NCBI GenBank assembly: GCA_020048595.1 | Contig: JAIFMH010000220.1 | Location: 1 to 17,198 of the forward strand | DNA length: 17,198 nt | Origin: Bacteroidota bacterium | Lineage (GTDB): Bacteria > Bacteroidota > Bacteroidia > Bacteroidales > UBA4417 | Direction: 5' to 3' | In this document: positions 7,254 through 14,301 of the stretch, piece by piece | How the letters are laid out: each line of letters starts with the position of its first letter | How positions within the stretch are numbered: the first letter of the stretch is position 1 | Made by a program: the position numbers and the translations under genes | The notes under the pieces: generated by a model | What the model was told of the DNA's origin: nothing | Seen by the model: only the letters and a program-made list of their open reading frames with translations | Database searches by the model: none

Positions 7254-9110
7254 TTATTCCTTACTCTTATGCGATTCGATGATTGAATTCAGCATTTTTT
7301 CAGTTTTAGCCGCGCCTTCGCCTAACAGGAATGCAATCTGTTGCACAAGGTCAAGGTTTTGTTCAATAACTTCAGTCACCCGGTTTATTACTTCCTCTTT
7401 ACGTACCTCAGGCATATACATATCCCTGATTACAGCGCCGACTACCTTATTTTTTTTGATTGAAAAAATAGTGACATTCAATAGTTTATCGTTCAGATGA
7501 ACATCGCGGCCAATTACATCGTCGTTGCTGCTTATTACGTATGCAAACAATTTGTAAAACTGAACCGGAAGTAAGGTTTTAAGATCGGCGCCAAGCAGCC
7601 CGGGAATAATTTCGTTGATTTCCGCGGCCTCTTCACCTAAAATAGTAACAAAACTCTCGTTAGACCCGATAATTTTCATATTGTCATCAACAATCACAAC
7701 AGCTGTAGGAAGCTTGTGCAACATAGTCTGAGAAGTTTCGAGTGCTTCCTGGGCAAGTTGCTTCTCAGCCATGGCTCTTTTTTCCGAGTTTTGAAGTGCA
7801 AGTTGGGTTTTGGCAAGTTTATCGTTGCTATGTTTCAATGAGCGTATGTATTCCTGTTTGCTTTTTAGCGAATGCATAATACACATATCAGGTCGTGTAA
7901 TTCCGTTTGCAACATCAATGGCAAAATCGCGGCATGTTTCATATCCGCAAGCCTTGCATCCCAGGTTTTCGGCATTTTCATTTTTCTCGATAATCTTCAG
8001 TATTTCTTCCACTTTATCCTCAGGAGGATCAGGCATGCGTTGATTGTTTGCCTTGAAATCGCGTTTAAAATCAAGATGTTGAAATTGTTTCAGATCGGTG
8101 TTCCACTTCGCCATATTGAAGTTCTTCAATCTTTTTGCTGCGTAAACCCTGGTAAGGGTTTGCCGGTTGTACTTCTTCCCGCCGGGCTTCATACCAGGGC
8201 CCATCATACAACCCTCGCAATAAAACATGTTGAAATGCTTCTGTATGTAATCAATGCCCTGCTCAAACTGGTTGATAGCCGCCAGTATTCTATCTTTTCC
8301 ATCGGCTGTAACTACTGTTCCCGATAGTAAATCCTGGTTGAGGCCTGCAGCTTGTATTATCCCGGTGCTGATCGGGTATAAATATCCCTTATACCCACGG
8401 GGTTCATCAAATTCTGAGAATTCAATGGTACTCTCTTTAATAGCGTGCTGATCAAACATCTCCCGAAGCTCTGTAAAAGTAAGCACTTCGTTAACCTTAG
8501 CATTTTCCTCAAACCGGTCGGCTTCTTCTTTCGCACCTATACAAGGACCGATAAAAACTACTTTTATTTCGGGCCCATACAATTCTCGCAGCACTTTGGT
8601 ATTTGCAATCATTGGATTTACAATAGGAGCAAGGTTCTCAATGAGTTGCGGGAAATATTTTTCAATCAATGAAACAATCGGAGGACAATTGGCAAGTATA
8701 TAATATTTCCCTAAAAAATTTGATACCAGCTCATTATATTCTTTTGCAACCAGATCGACTCCGAAAGCTACGTCATGAACATAATCAAAACCCATTTCGT
8801 GCAGCATTCTCACAAATTTCCGGTAATCCGTTATATCGTCGAATTCGGCTGAAATACTTGGATCAATTAATGCAACAACTTTATTTTCAGATTTTAAAAG
8901 TTCATCTACTGCTGGTTTTGAATCATAATATTTTATTGCTCCGGGCGAACATACTTCAAGGCAACTTCCGCAACCGATGCATTTGTCAGGCTGAATATAA
9001 GGTATGTCACTTGAAGGACGCAGTTCAATAGCTTTAACCGGGCATACCCGAACACAGGCATAACAAACCTTACATTTATCTTCTTCTATAAACACGAGAG
9101 GTGCTTGCAT
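7254..9110 (-). CDS. hydS: Sensory [FeFe] hydrogenase HydS with PAS domain (group C3-like)
   Basis: This 618-residue cytosolic protein contains, in order: a 2x[4Fe-4S] ferredoxin domain (C13, C16, C19, C23; C44, C47, C50, C54); an H-cluster domain (about 75-345); an extra [4Fe-4S] domain (C385, C388, C393, C410 in CKACGYETC...DMC); a coiled coil (about 418-460); a PAS domain (about 463-565); and a helical tail. The four H-cluster ligands are kept as C142 (ANCPP), C190 (GPCIGAK) and C298/C301 (CEGCMMGPGM). The catalytic motifs are otherwise degenerate: the proton-transfer cysteine position is N141, and the GGGQP segment is missing. Such proteins are thought to sense H2 or cell redox state and pass the signal through the Fe-S/PAS region. 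The neighbouring PP2C phosphatase is the likely output. The ATG at 9110 leaves a normal short N-terminus before the first cysteine motif. Confidence 0.88.
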   Translation of the reverse strand: MQAPLVFIEEDKCKVCYACVRVCPVKAIELRPSSDIPYIQPDKCIGCGSCLEVCSPGAIKYYDSKPAVDELLKSENKVVALIDPSISAEFDDITDYRKFVRMLHEMGFDYVHDVAFGVDLVAKEYNELVSNFLGKYYILANCPPIVSLIEKYFPQLIENLAPIVNPMIANTKVLRELYGPEIKVVFIGPCIGAKEEADRFEENAKVNEVLTFTELREMFDQHAIKESTIEFSEFDEPRGYKGYLYPISTGIIQAAGLNQDLLSGTVVTADGKDRILAAINQFEQGIDYIQKHFNMFYCEGCMMGPGMKPGGKKYNRQTLTRVYAAKRLKNFNMAKWNTDLKQFQHLDFKRDFKANNQRMPDPPEDKVEEILKIIEKNENAENLGCKACGYETCRDFAIDVANGITRPDMCIMHSLKSKQEYIRSLKHSNDKLAKTQLALQNSEKRAMAEKQLAQEALETSQTMLHKLPTAVVIVDDNMKIIGSNESFVTILGEEAAEINEIIPGLLGADLKTLLPVQFYKLFAYVISSNDDVIGRDVHLNDKLLNVTIFSIKKNKVVGAVIRDMYMPEVRKEEVINRVTEVIEQNLDLVQQIAFLLGEGAAKTEKMLNSIIESHKSKE

Positions 9111-9437
9111 TTTTTTTAGTTTATCGAATTCATATTTGCTTGAATTATAACTGCCTGGTTATATGTTAAATGAAAATAGTTCTTTTCGTCTGTCCATTGT
9201 AAAAATGGAAAAGGATTATTTGTAGTTTGTGCTCTTCGGCCGGCTTCAGGGATTTGGCTTGTTTCTGCCACGCTCACCAACCATCGCTCACCCACCTTCA
9301 ACCGCCGCCGCTTAAGTAAAGTTTGTAATTTTAGATTTGTGATTTCAAAATCTGATACTTTGAACTTTTGCTTGCTTCGGAGGTATAGCTTCACTCATCC
9401 ATTTCAAGCAAGCACCTTTCAGGGCACAGGAACCTTT
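9111..9437. repeat. Gene-free 327-base gap with a GC-richer repeat-like block
   Basis: A 92-codon open frame exists on the minus strand (9394-9116), but its composition is not protein-like (RRRLKVGERWLVSVAETSQ) and I do not accept it as a gene. The block at about 9230-9315 is clearly more GC-rich than its surroundings and reads as a decayed interspersed repeat. It separates the ferredoxin gene from hydS, which would otherwise form a compact operon. Confidence 0.4.
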
Positions 9438-9710
9438 TCATTTTTCCACCGTCTCAAAAAACTCATCCAGAACGGCAATTATAGAATCTTCGTCCAGTCT
9501 TTCCTTTAGTATTCCGTCAAGCTTGAGTGATGGCCCGACAGCGCACTGGCCAAAACACCTTTCGCCGTGAAAACGTACTTCATTCAGCAGATTCCGGTCA
9601 CGCAGATAATCGTTAACAATTTTCACCAACTGCTTATTTCCCCTTGCGAAGCAAGAGCTTCCAAGGCAAATAACAACTTCTTTCTTTTTGATTTCCATTG
9701 TAAAGGACAT
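9438..9710 (-). CDS. Thioredoxin-like [2Fe-2S] ferredoxin (HndB/NuoE-fold type)
   Basis: This 90-residue soluble protein has the thioredoxin-like ferredoxin signature: C15-x4-C20 (CLGSSC) and C52-x3-C56 (CFGQC), enough to bind one [2Fe-2S] cluster. It matches the stand-alone small electron carriers found beside NuoE, NuoF and [FeFe]-hydrogenase genes, and the C-terminal half of NuoE. It probably moves electrons to or from the trimeric hydrogenase or the sensor protein. It is the first gene leftward of the divergent promoter and could share a transcript with hydS and the phosphatase, although a 327-base gap lies between. A second ATG at residue 5 (9698) is an equally plausible start. The stop lies at 9438. 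Confidence 0.85.
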   Translation of the reverse strand: MSFTMEIKKKEVVICLGSSCFARGNKQLVKIVNDYLRDRNLLNEVRFHGERCFGQCAVGPSLKLDGILKERLDEDSIIAVLDEFFETVEK

Positions 9711-9893
9711 TCTGTTAACAATACTGCTTCAGTAAAAAGTCTGGTTCAGAAAACAAATATAGAAATAATTGGATATCAAAATTAATTGTTAAATGAATAA
9801 CATTGTTATTTTTTTCACAATAAATAATAGTTATTAAAAACCAATACATTATTTTTGTAGTCAGCAATATGAAAACTAAATTTTTATTAGCAT
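9711..9893. promoter_or_regulatory. Divergent promoter region of the hydrogenase locus
   Basis: These 183 AT-rich bases separate the leftward ferredoxin gene from rightward hydC. A leftward -7 box reads TATATTTG on the minus strand (9754-9761), with a possible -33 TTTG at 9777-9780, a 15-base gap that is slightly short. A rightward -7 box TATTTTTG lies at 9850-9857, without a clear -33 partner. Between them is a Rex-like palindrome (9786-9803) that overlaps a further inverted repeat, AATAAC-ATT-GTTATT (9796-9810). Confidence 0.5.
9786..9803. promoter_or_regulatory. Candidate Rex (NADH/NAD+ sensor) operator
   Basis: TTGTTAA-ATGA-ATAACAT matches the Rex consensus TTGTTAA-N4-TTAACAA at 7/7 positions on the left arm and 5/7 on the right. 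Rex represses NADH-consuming fermentative genes until NADH builds up, so a site between divergent hydrogenase genes makes sense. AT-rich DNA can produce such matches by chance. Confidence 0.35.
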
Positions 9894-10355
9894 ATGCAGG
9901 CTTCTCTCGACGACATTATCAACAGGTACAAAGCAGGTTCACGCGAATCGTTGTTACCCTTGCTTCAGGATATACAGATTGAATTCGGATACTTGAATGA
10001 AGAAGCAATACTTAAAGTTGGTCAGCATATAAAGCTACCTTCAAGCAAAGTTTATGGGATAGCAACTTTTTACGATCAGTTCAGATTTGTGCAGAAAGGG
10101 AAATTTCATATTAAAGTCTGCCGTGGAACCTCATGCCATATGCACGGATCATTAAACATTTTACGCGAAGTTGAACGCGTACTAAATCTGAAAGAAGGCC
10201 AGACATCGCGTGACGGACGATTCAGCCTCGAAGCAGTTAGTTGTATGGGAGCCTGCGGTTCGGCACCTGTACTTAATGTGAATGGTGAATTCAAAACTGC
10301 AATTGCAATTCCAGACATTGCTCAAATAATCAATTTTTATAAAAGCACTATCTAA
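9894..10355 (+). CDS. hydC: HydC: NuoE-like [2Fe-2S] subunit of NAD-linked [FeFe] hydrogenase
   Basis: This 153-residue protein is typical of NuoE/HndA-type subunits. It has an N-terminal helical domain (about 1-65, with LPLLQDIQIEFGYL and KVYGIATFYDQF) followed by a thioredoxin-like fold holding one [2Fe-2S] cluster through C76, C81 (VCRGTSC), C117 and C121 (SCMGACG). In the trimeric enzyme it sits beside the FMN/NAD subunit and passes electrons. It is the first gene of the rightward operon, 14 bases before hydB and directly after the divergent promoter. Its membership in an [FeFe] hydrogenase, rather than complex I or formate dehydrogenase, is shown by hydA two genes downstream. The start at 9894 fits the family's usual short N-terminus, and there is no strong Shine-Dalgarno site. 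Confidence 0.93.
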   Translation: MQASLDDIINRYKAGSRESLLPLLQDIQIEFGYLNEEAILKVGQHIKLPSSKVYGIATFYDQFRFVQKGKFHIKVCRGTSCHMHGSLNILREVERVLNLKEGQTSRDGRFSLEAVSCMGACGSAPVLNVNGEFKTAIAIPDIAQIINFYKSTI

Positions 10356-10369
10356 CTGCGCTCAACTCC

Positions 10370-12301
10370 ATGGACGAAAAACAATTTTTAATTGAAAAAG
10401 TACTTGCAGCCAAAGCAGATCTAAATCAGCGGGAAGTAACCGAAACCCTCGCACTTCTCAGGCATGATACTGTGAATTTACCGGTAGTGTATATTGGATC
10501 AGGCACTTGCGGGAAAGTGGCAGGAGCCAATGAAACATTTAAGGCAGTAAATAAGTATTTAGAAGAAAAAAATATAAAAGCCGAAGTAGTGCAGGTTGGT
10601 TGTATCGGACTTTGTTCCTATGAACCCCTTGTTGATATTCAGCTACCGGGCAAAGCCAGAATTTCATTCAGAAATGTAACGCATGAAATAGTGGAAACTT
10701 TGCTGGATGATATATTTAACAGTGAAGTTCCTTTCGACCATGTTTTAGGCCAGTTTAACAACAAACGGCATAACAAGTGGGATAATGTTCCATTGATCAA
10801 TGAATTGCCTTTCTTTAAATTGCAGCATCGCATCGTTTTAGCAAATTGCGGAATCAGTAATCCTGATTCAATATCCGATTATATTGCCCGCGGTGGTTAT
10901 CAGACGTACCTGAAATGCATCCGCAATTATACAGGTGAAAAAATATGTAATATAGTCGACCAGAGTGCATTACGTGGCAGGGGTGGAGGCGGCTACCGTA
11001 CCGGTGAGAAATGGATAATGGCTCACAATACTGTAAGTGATCAGAAATACCTTGTTTGTAATGCTGCCGAAAGTGATCCCGGGGCATTTATGGACAGGGC
11101 TATTATTGAAGGCGATCCCCATTTGCTTCTTGAGGGCATTGCTATTACTGCCTATGCAATTGGTGCAACCAAAGCATATATTTATGTGATGGATGAATAC
11201 AGCCAGGCTTATTTTATGCTGAACCAGGCAATTACCCAATTAAAAGAATATGGTTTAATCGGGTACAATGTATTTGATAGTGGTGTTGATTTTAAAATAA
11301 TATTGGTAAAAGGGCCAGGCGCATTTGTTTGTGGTGAGGAAACCGCTTTGATCAATAGTATTGAAGGGAAACGTGGCATGCCAAGGCCGAAACCTCCTTA
11401 TCCGGCAATTGAAGGGCTTTTTGGTAAACCTACTGTTATAAATAATGTTGAAACACTTGCTAATATCCCGTTTATTCTTCGCCACGGCCCTTTGCATTTT
11501 AACGAAATTGGTATTCCCGAAGCAAGAGGAACAAAAGTGTTTGCGATTTCCGGCAAAGCTATGATCACCGGGTTGGTTGAAGTGCCGATGGGTACAAAAA
11601 TCAGGGATATCATCTTTAAAATTGCCGGTGGTGTAAAAGATGACAAGGATTTCAAAGCTGTTCAGATTGGCGGTCCATCAGGAAGTTGCCTCCCGGCATC
11701 GCAGCTCGATCTTACAGTTGGTTACGAATCGTTATGGAACGAAGGGGCTATCATAGGTTCCGGTGGAATGATTGTGATGGATGAAGATACCTGTATGGTA
11801 GATATTGCAAAGTTTTTTATGAATTTTCTTCAGAAAGAAAGCTGCGGGAAATGCATTCCTTGTCGTGAAGGTACAAGACGGATTCATGAAATTCTTGAAA
11901 ATATTACGCGCAGACCAACCGGTGAATCCGGATTTGAAGTTCTCGAGCGGTTTAAAGGAATAATGCAATTAGCCGATCTTTCGGAGGTGATACGGGATAC
12001 TTCTCTTTGTGGATTAGGGCAAACAGCTCCAAATCCTTTGTTAAGCGCAATGAAATGGTTCAGAGAAGAATTTGAAGAACACGTTTTTGATCGCAAATGC
12101 AGAGCCGGGGTGTGTAAGGAATTACGTCTGTTTTATATTGACGTTGACAAATGCATCGGTTGTGTGGCCTGCCTTCGGAAATGTCCTTCCAATGCAATTG
12201 TCGGACAACCCAGGCAACCCCATTTCATCATCGAGGAAAAATGTATCGGATGCGGAATTTGCTTTGATGTTTGCAAGTTTGTAGCTGTAAAATTGAAATA
12301 G
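10370..12301 (+). CDS. hydB: HydB: NuoF-like FMN/NAD(H)-binding subunit of [FeFe] hydrogenase
   Basis: This 643-residue subunit has four parts. Residues about 35-115 form a thioredoxin-like ferredoxin domain in which only C47, C78 and C82 are present; the usual first cysteine is I42. Residues about 150-480 are the NuoF core, with glycine-rich GRGGGGYRTGEKW (FMN/NADH), CNAAESDPGAFMDR and GPGAFVCGEETALINSIEG. A [4Fe-4S] site is formed by C492, C495, C498 and C547, as in NuoF. The C-terminal tail carries C577/C582 (KCRAGVC) and a 2x[4Fe-4S] ferredoxin domain (C595, C598, C601, C605; C625, C628, C631, C635). It binds FMN and NAD(H), and in electron-bifurcating hydrogenases also takes part in coupling to ferredoxin. 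It lies between hydC and hydA. Bifurcation is inferred from family membership, since some relatives use NAD only. Confidence 0.94.
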   Translation: MDEKQFLIEKVLAAKADLNQREVTETLALLRHDTVNLPVVYIGSGTCGKVAGANETFKAVNKYLEEKNIKAEVVQVGCIGLCSYEPLVDIQLPGKARISFRNVTHEIVETLLDDIFNSEVPFDHVLGQFNNKRHNKWDNVPLINELPFFKLQHRIVLANCGISNPDSISDYIARGGYQTYLKCIRNYTGEKICNIVDQSALRGRGGGGYRTGEKWIMAHNTVSDQKYLVCNAAESDPGAFMDRAIIEGDPHLLLEGIAITAYAIGATKAYIYVMDEYSQAYFMLNQAITQLKEYGLIGYNVFDSGVDFKIILVKGPGAFVCGEETALINSIEGKRGMPRPKPPYPAIEGLFGKPTVINNVETLANIPFILRHGPLHFNEIGIPEARGTKVFAISGKAMITGLVEVPMGTKIRDIIFKIAGGVKDDKDFKAVQIGGPSGSCLPASQLDLTVGYESLWNEGAIIGSGGMIVMDEDTCMVDIAKFFMNFLQKESCGKCIPCREGTRRIHEILENITRRPTGESGFEVLERFKGIMQLADLSEVIRDTSLCGLGQTAPNPLLSAMKWFREEFEEHVFDRKCRAGVCKELRLFYIDVDKCIGCVACLRKCPSNAIVGQPRQPHFIIEEKCIGCGICFDVCKFVAVKLK

Positions 12302-12312
12302 GTTTCTTAAAT

Positions 12313-12324
12313 TGAAATATTTCA
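12313..12324. promoter_or_regulatory. 12-base palindrome TGAAATATTTCA between hydB and hydA
   Basis: This perfect palindrome equals the inner 12 bases of the canonical Rex operator (TTG-TGAAATATTTCA-CAA), but the outer triplets do not match (AAT and GAT here). It lies in the 90-base hydB-hydA gap and could be an internal operator, or a chance AT-rich palindrome. Confidence 0.25.
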
Positions 12325-12391
12325 GATTGATGAAAATAATGTTGCAACCTCGGATAAACTAATTAGTTGATTTTCAGTAAAAAGTGAAAAT

Positions 12392-14116
12392 ATGTTATTC
12401 GATATAGAAGTTAACGGCAAAACAATTAAAGCCAAGCGTGAAGATACCATACTTATGGCATTGGAGAGGAATGGATTAAAAGTTCCAACTCTGTGTCATA
12501 TCAAAGATCTGCTTCCATCAGGCGCTTGCCGGATGTGCGTGGTTGAAGTAGAAGGCAGGCAGGGACTTATTCCGGCTTGTTCGCATCCGGTTGAGGAATG
12601 GATGAAGGTGCGTACACACTCGCCGCGCGTTATTAAAGCCCGTAAAACAAATACCGAATTATTGCTGAGTAACCATCCCGACGATTGTCTTTACTGCGAA
12701 CGCAACGGAAATTGTGAACTTCAGAAACTTGCTGAAGACCTCAATGTTCGGGAGCGCCGTTTCTATGGTAAGAAAAATAAATACAAAACTGACCCGTCCA
12801 GTGCCAGTTTATTGCGCGATCCGGCTAAATGTATTTTATGTGGACGATGCATCAGGATTTGCGAAGAAATACAAAAAATAACGGCTCTCGAATTTATCGG
12901 ACGTGGTAATAAAACGCAGGTTGGGCCGGCGTTTAATAAAGGGATGAACCTTTCCAGTTGTATTAATTGTGGTCAATGTGTTATGGTTTGTCCCACCGGT
13001 GCCCTGGCCGAAAAACAATATCCGGCAAAGCTTCAGGATGCGCTTCATAATCCGGCGGTAAAAACGGTCATACAATGTTCGCCGACACTTTCGGTAACAT
13101 TAGCCGAAGAATTTGGTTTACGTGCCGGTAAAGATATCGAAGGGATCATGTATGCAGCATTACGTAAACTTGGATTTGATTTTGTATTCGATACATCATT
13201 TGGTGCTGATCTGCTGATTACAGAGCAGGCTACTGAATTCTATAACCGGTTGAAAGAAGGGACTATTTTACCAATGTTTTCGAGCTGTTGCCCTGCATGG
13301 ATTAAATATATTGAACAAACTCATCCGGATCTCCTTGGCAATGTCTCAGCATGTAAATCGCCGCAACAAATGCTTGGCGCTTTAGTTTCCAATCATTTTG
13401 CTCCTTTGGCAGGAATGTCGGCTGATGATATTTACTCTGTATCAGCCATGCCTTGTATTGCCAAGAAATTTGAGTCGCAGCGCGAGCAAATGACACATAA
13501 AGGGATTACCGATGTAGATCTTGTACTTACAACCCGCGAACTTGCCAGGTTAATACGTCTTAACGGAATAGATATTGAACAGGTTGATCCTGAACATAGT
13601 GACCAGCCATACCAGTCGCGCAGCACTGCAGGTAAAATGCTTGCTGTTAGTGGCGGACTTACCGAAGCATTGATCCGGACCCTTCATTTTCTGATTACCG
13701 GCAAGGAAACCAGCTTGCTTAAAATTCAGGAACTCAGATCGGGCAAGGGCCGCAAGGAGTACTTTGTAAAAATCGGTGAATATAAACTGGGTTTTGCAGT
13801 TGTGAATGGTATAGGAAACGTAGAACCTTTAATATCTGAAATAAAAAAAGGCCGAACTGATATCCATTACATTGAAGTGATGGCTTGTGATGGAGGTTGT
13901 GTTGGCGGCGGTGGTCAACCTATTCATCCTGAAAATAATAATATAAAAGCCAGGGCAAAATCCATCTACGAACTGGACGAAAAGGAATCAAACAAATTTG
14001 CGCATCAAAATGCTTCATTGCAAAGTGTGTATAATTTGTTTTTGCTCAACCCTGGCAGTGAAGTTAGTTTGACTCATTTATATACTACGTATGAAGAACG
14101 GGAAGTTATGAGGTAG
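12392..14116 (+). CDS. hydA: HydA: catalytic [FeFe] hydrogenase subunit (group A3-like)
   Basis: This 574-residue cytosolic protein has a NuoG-like front end: a [2Fe-2S] domain (C35, C46, C49, C63), a His-ligated [4Fe-4S] cluster (H95, C99, C102, C108), and a 2x[4Fe-4S] ferredoxin domain (C137, C140, C143, C147; C180, C183, C186, C190). The H-cluster domain (about 215-500) has all three active motifs intact: SSCCPAW with proton-transfer C289 and ligand C290, MPCIAKKFE with C345 and its lysine, and EVMACDGGCVGGGGQP with C489 and C493. A small-subunit-like tail (about 510-565) follows. It oxidises or evolves H2 at the binuclear iron site. With HydB and HydC it forms a trimer coupling H2 to NAD and probably ferredoxin. 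The length matches HndD-type subunits. Maturases HydE/F/G must be encoded elsewhere. Confidence 0.95.
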   Translation: MLFDIEVNGKTIKAKREDTILMALERNGLKVPTLCHIKDLLPSGACRMCVVEVEGRQGLIPACSHPVEEWMKVRTHSPRVIKARKTNTELLLSNHPDDCLYCERNGNCELQKLAEDLNVRERRFYGKKNKYKTDPSSASLLRDPAKCILCGRCIRICEEIQKITALEFIGRGNKTQVGPAFNKGMNLSSCINCGQCVMVCPTGALAEKQYPAKLQDALHNPAVKTVIQCSPTLSVTLAEEFGLRAGKDIEGIMYAALRKLGFDFVFDTSFGADLLITEQATEFYNRLKEGTILPMFSSCCPAWIKYIEQTHPDLLGNVSACKSPQQMLGALVSNHFAPLAGMSADDIYSVSAMPCIAKKFESQREQMTHKGITDVDLVLTTRELARLIRLNGIDIEQVDPEHSDQPYQSRSTAGKMLAVSGGLTEALIRTLHFLITGKETSLLKIQELRSGKGRKEYFVKIGEYKLGFAVVNGIGNVEPLISEIKKGRTDIHYIEVMACDGGCVGGGGQPIHPENNNIKARAKSIYELDEKESNKFAHQNASLQSVYNLFLLNPGSEVSLTHLYTTYEEREVMR

Positions 14117-14301
14117 TGAGTAGTGAAAAGTGCCCTTTGGCTGCGCTCAGGGTAAAAATAGTGAAAAGTTAATAGAAAATAGATGATAGAAAAGAATCTA
14201 ATGCCTTGATCTTCAGGTCGGGCATCAAAACCCCGACCTTCAGGTTGGGGATATTACGACTACCTGACTCCCCAATCACTAACCCTAAACCCTGAATAGC
14301 A
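14117..14301. repeat. Repeat-rich intergenic segment with two mutually exclusive hairpins
   Basis: AGGTCGGG (14215-14222) can pair with CCCGACCT (14232-14239). Alternatively CCCCGACC (14231-14238) can pair with GGTTGGGG (14243-14250). The two stems share the middle strand, so only one can form at a time. No T-run follows, so it is not a simple terminator. Upstream, CCCTTTGGCTGCGCTCAGGG (14133-14152) and GTGAAAAGT-type words look like Bacteroidota intergenic repeats. It could act as mRNA processing or attenuation between hydA and the sensor kinase gene, or be inert repeat debris. Confidence 0.45.

Noticed and set aside
9116..9394. 92-codon minus-strand open frame between the ferredoxin and hydS genes
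   Set aside because: Its residues are rich in R/K/Q without domain-like pattern, it covers a repeat-like GC-rich block, and nothing similar is known to me in these hydrogenase operons.
12130..12301. Separate small ferredoxin gene at the end of hydB
   Set aside because: The 2x[4Fe-4S] motif is in frame with the NuoF core without a stop, as in known HydB subunits.
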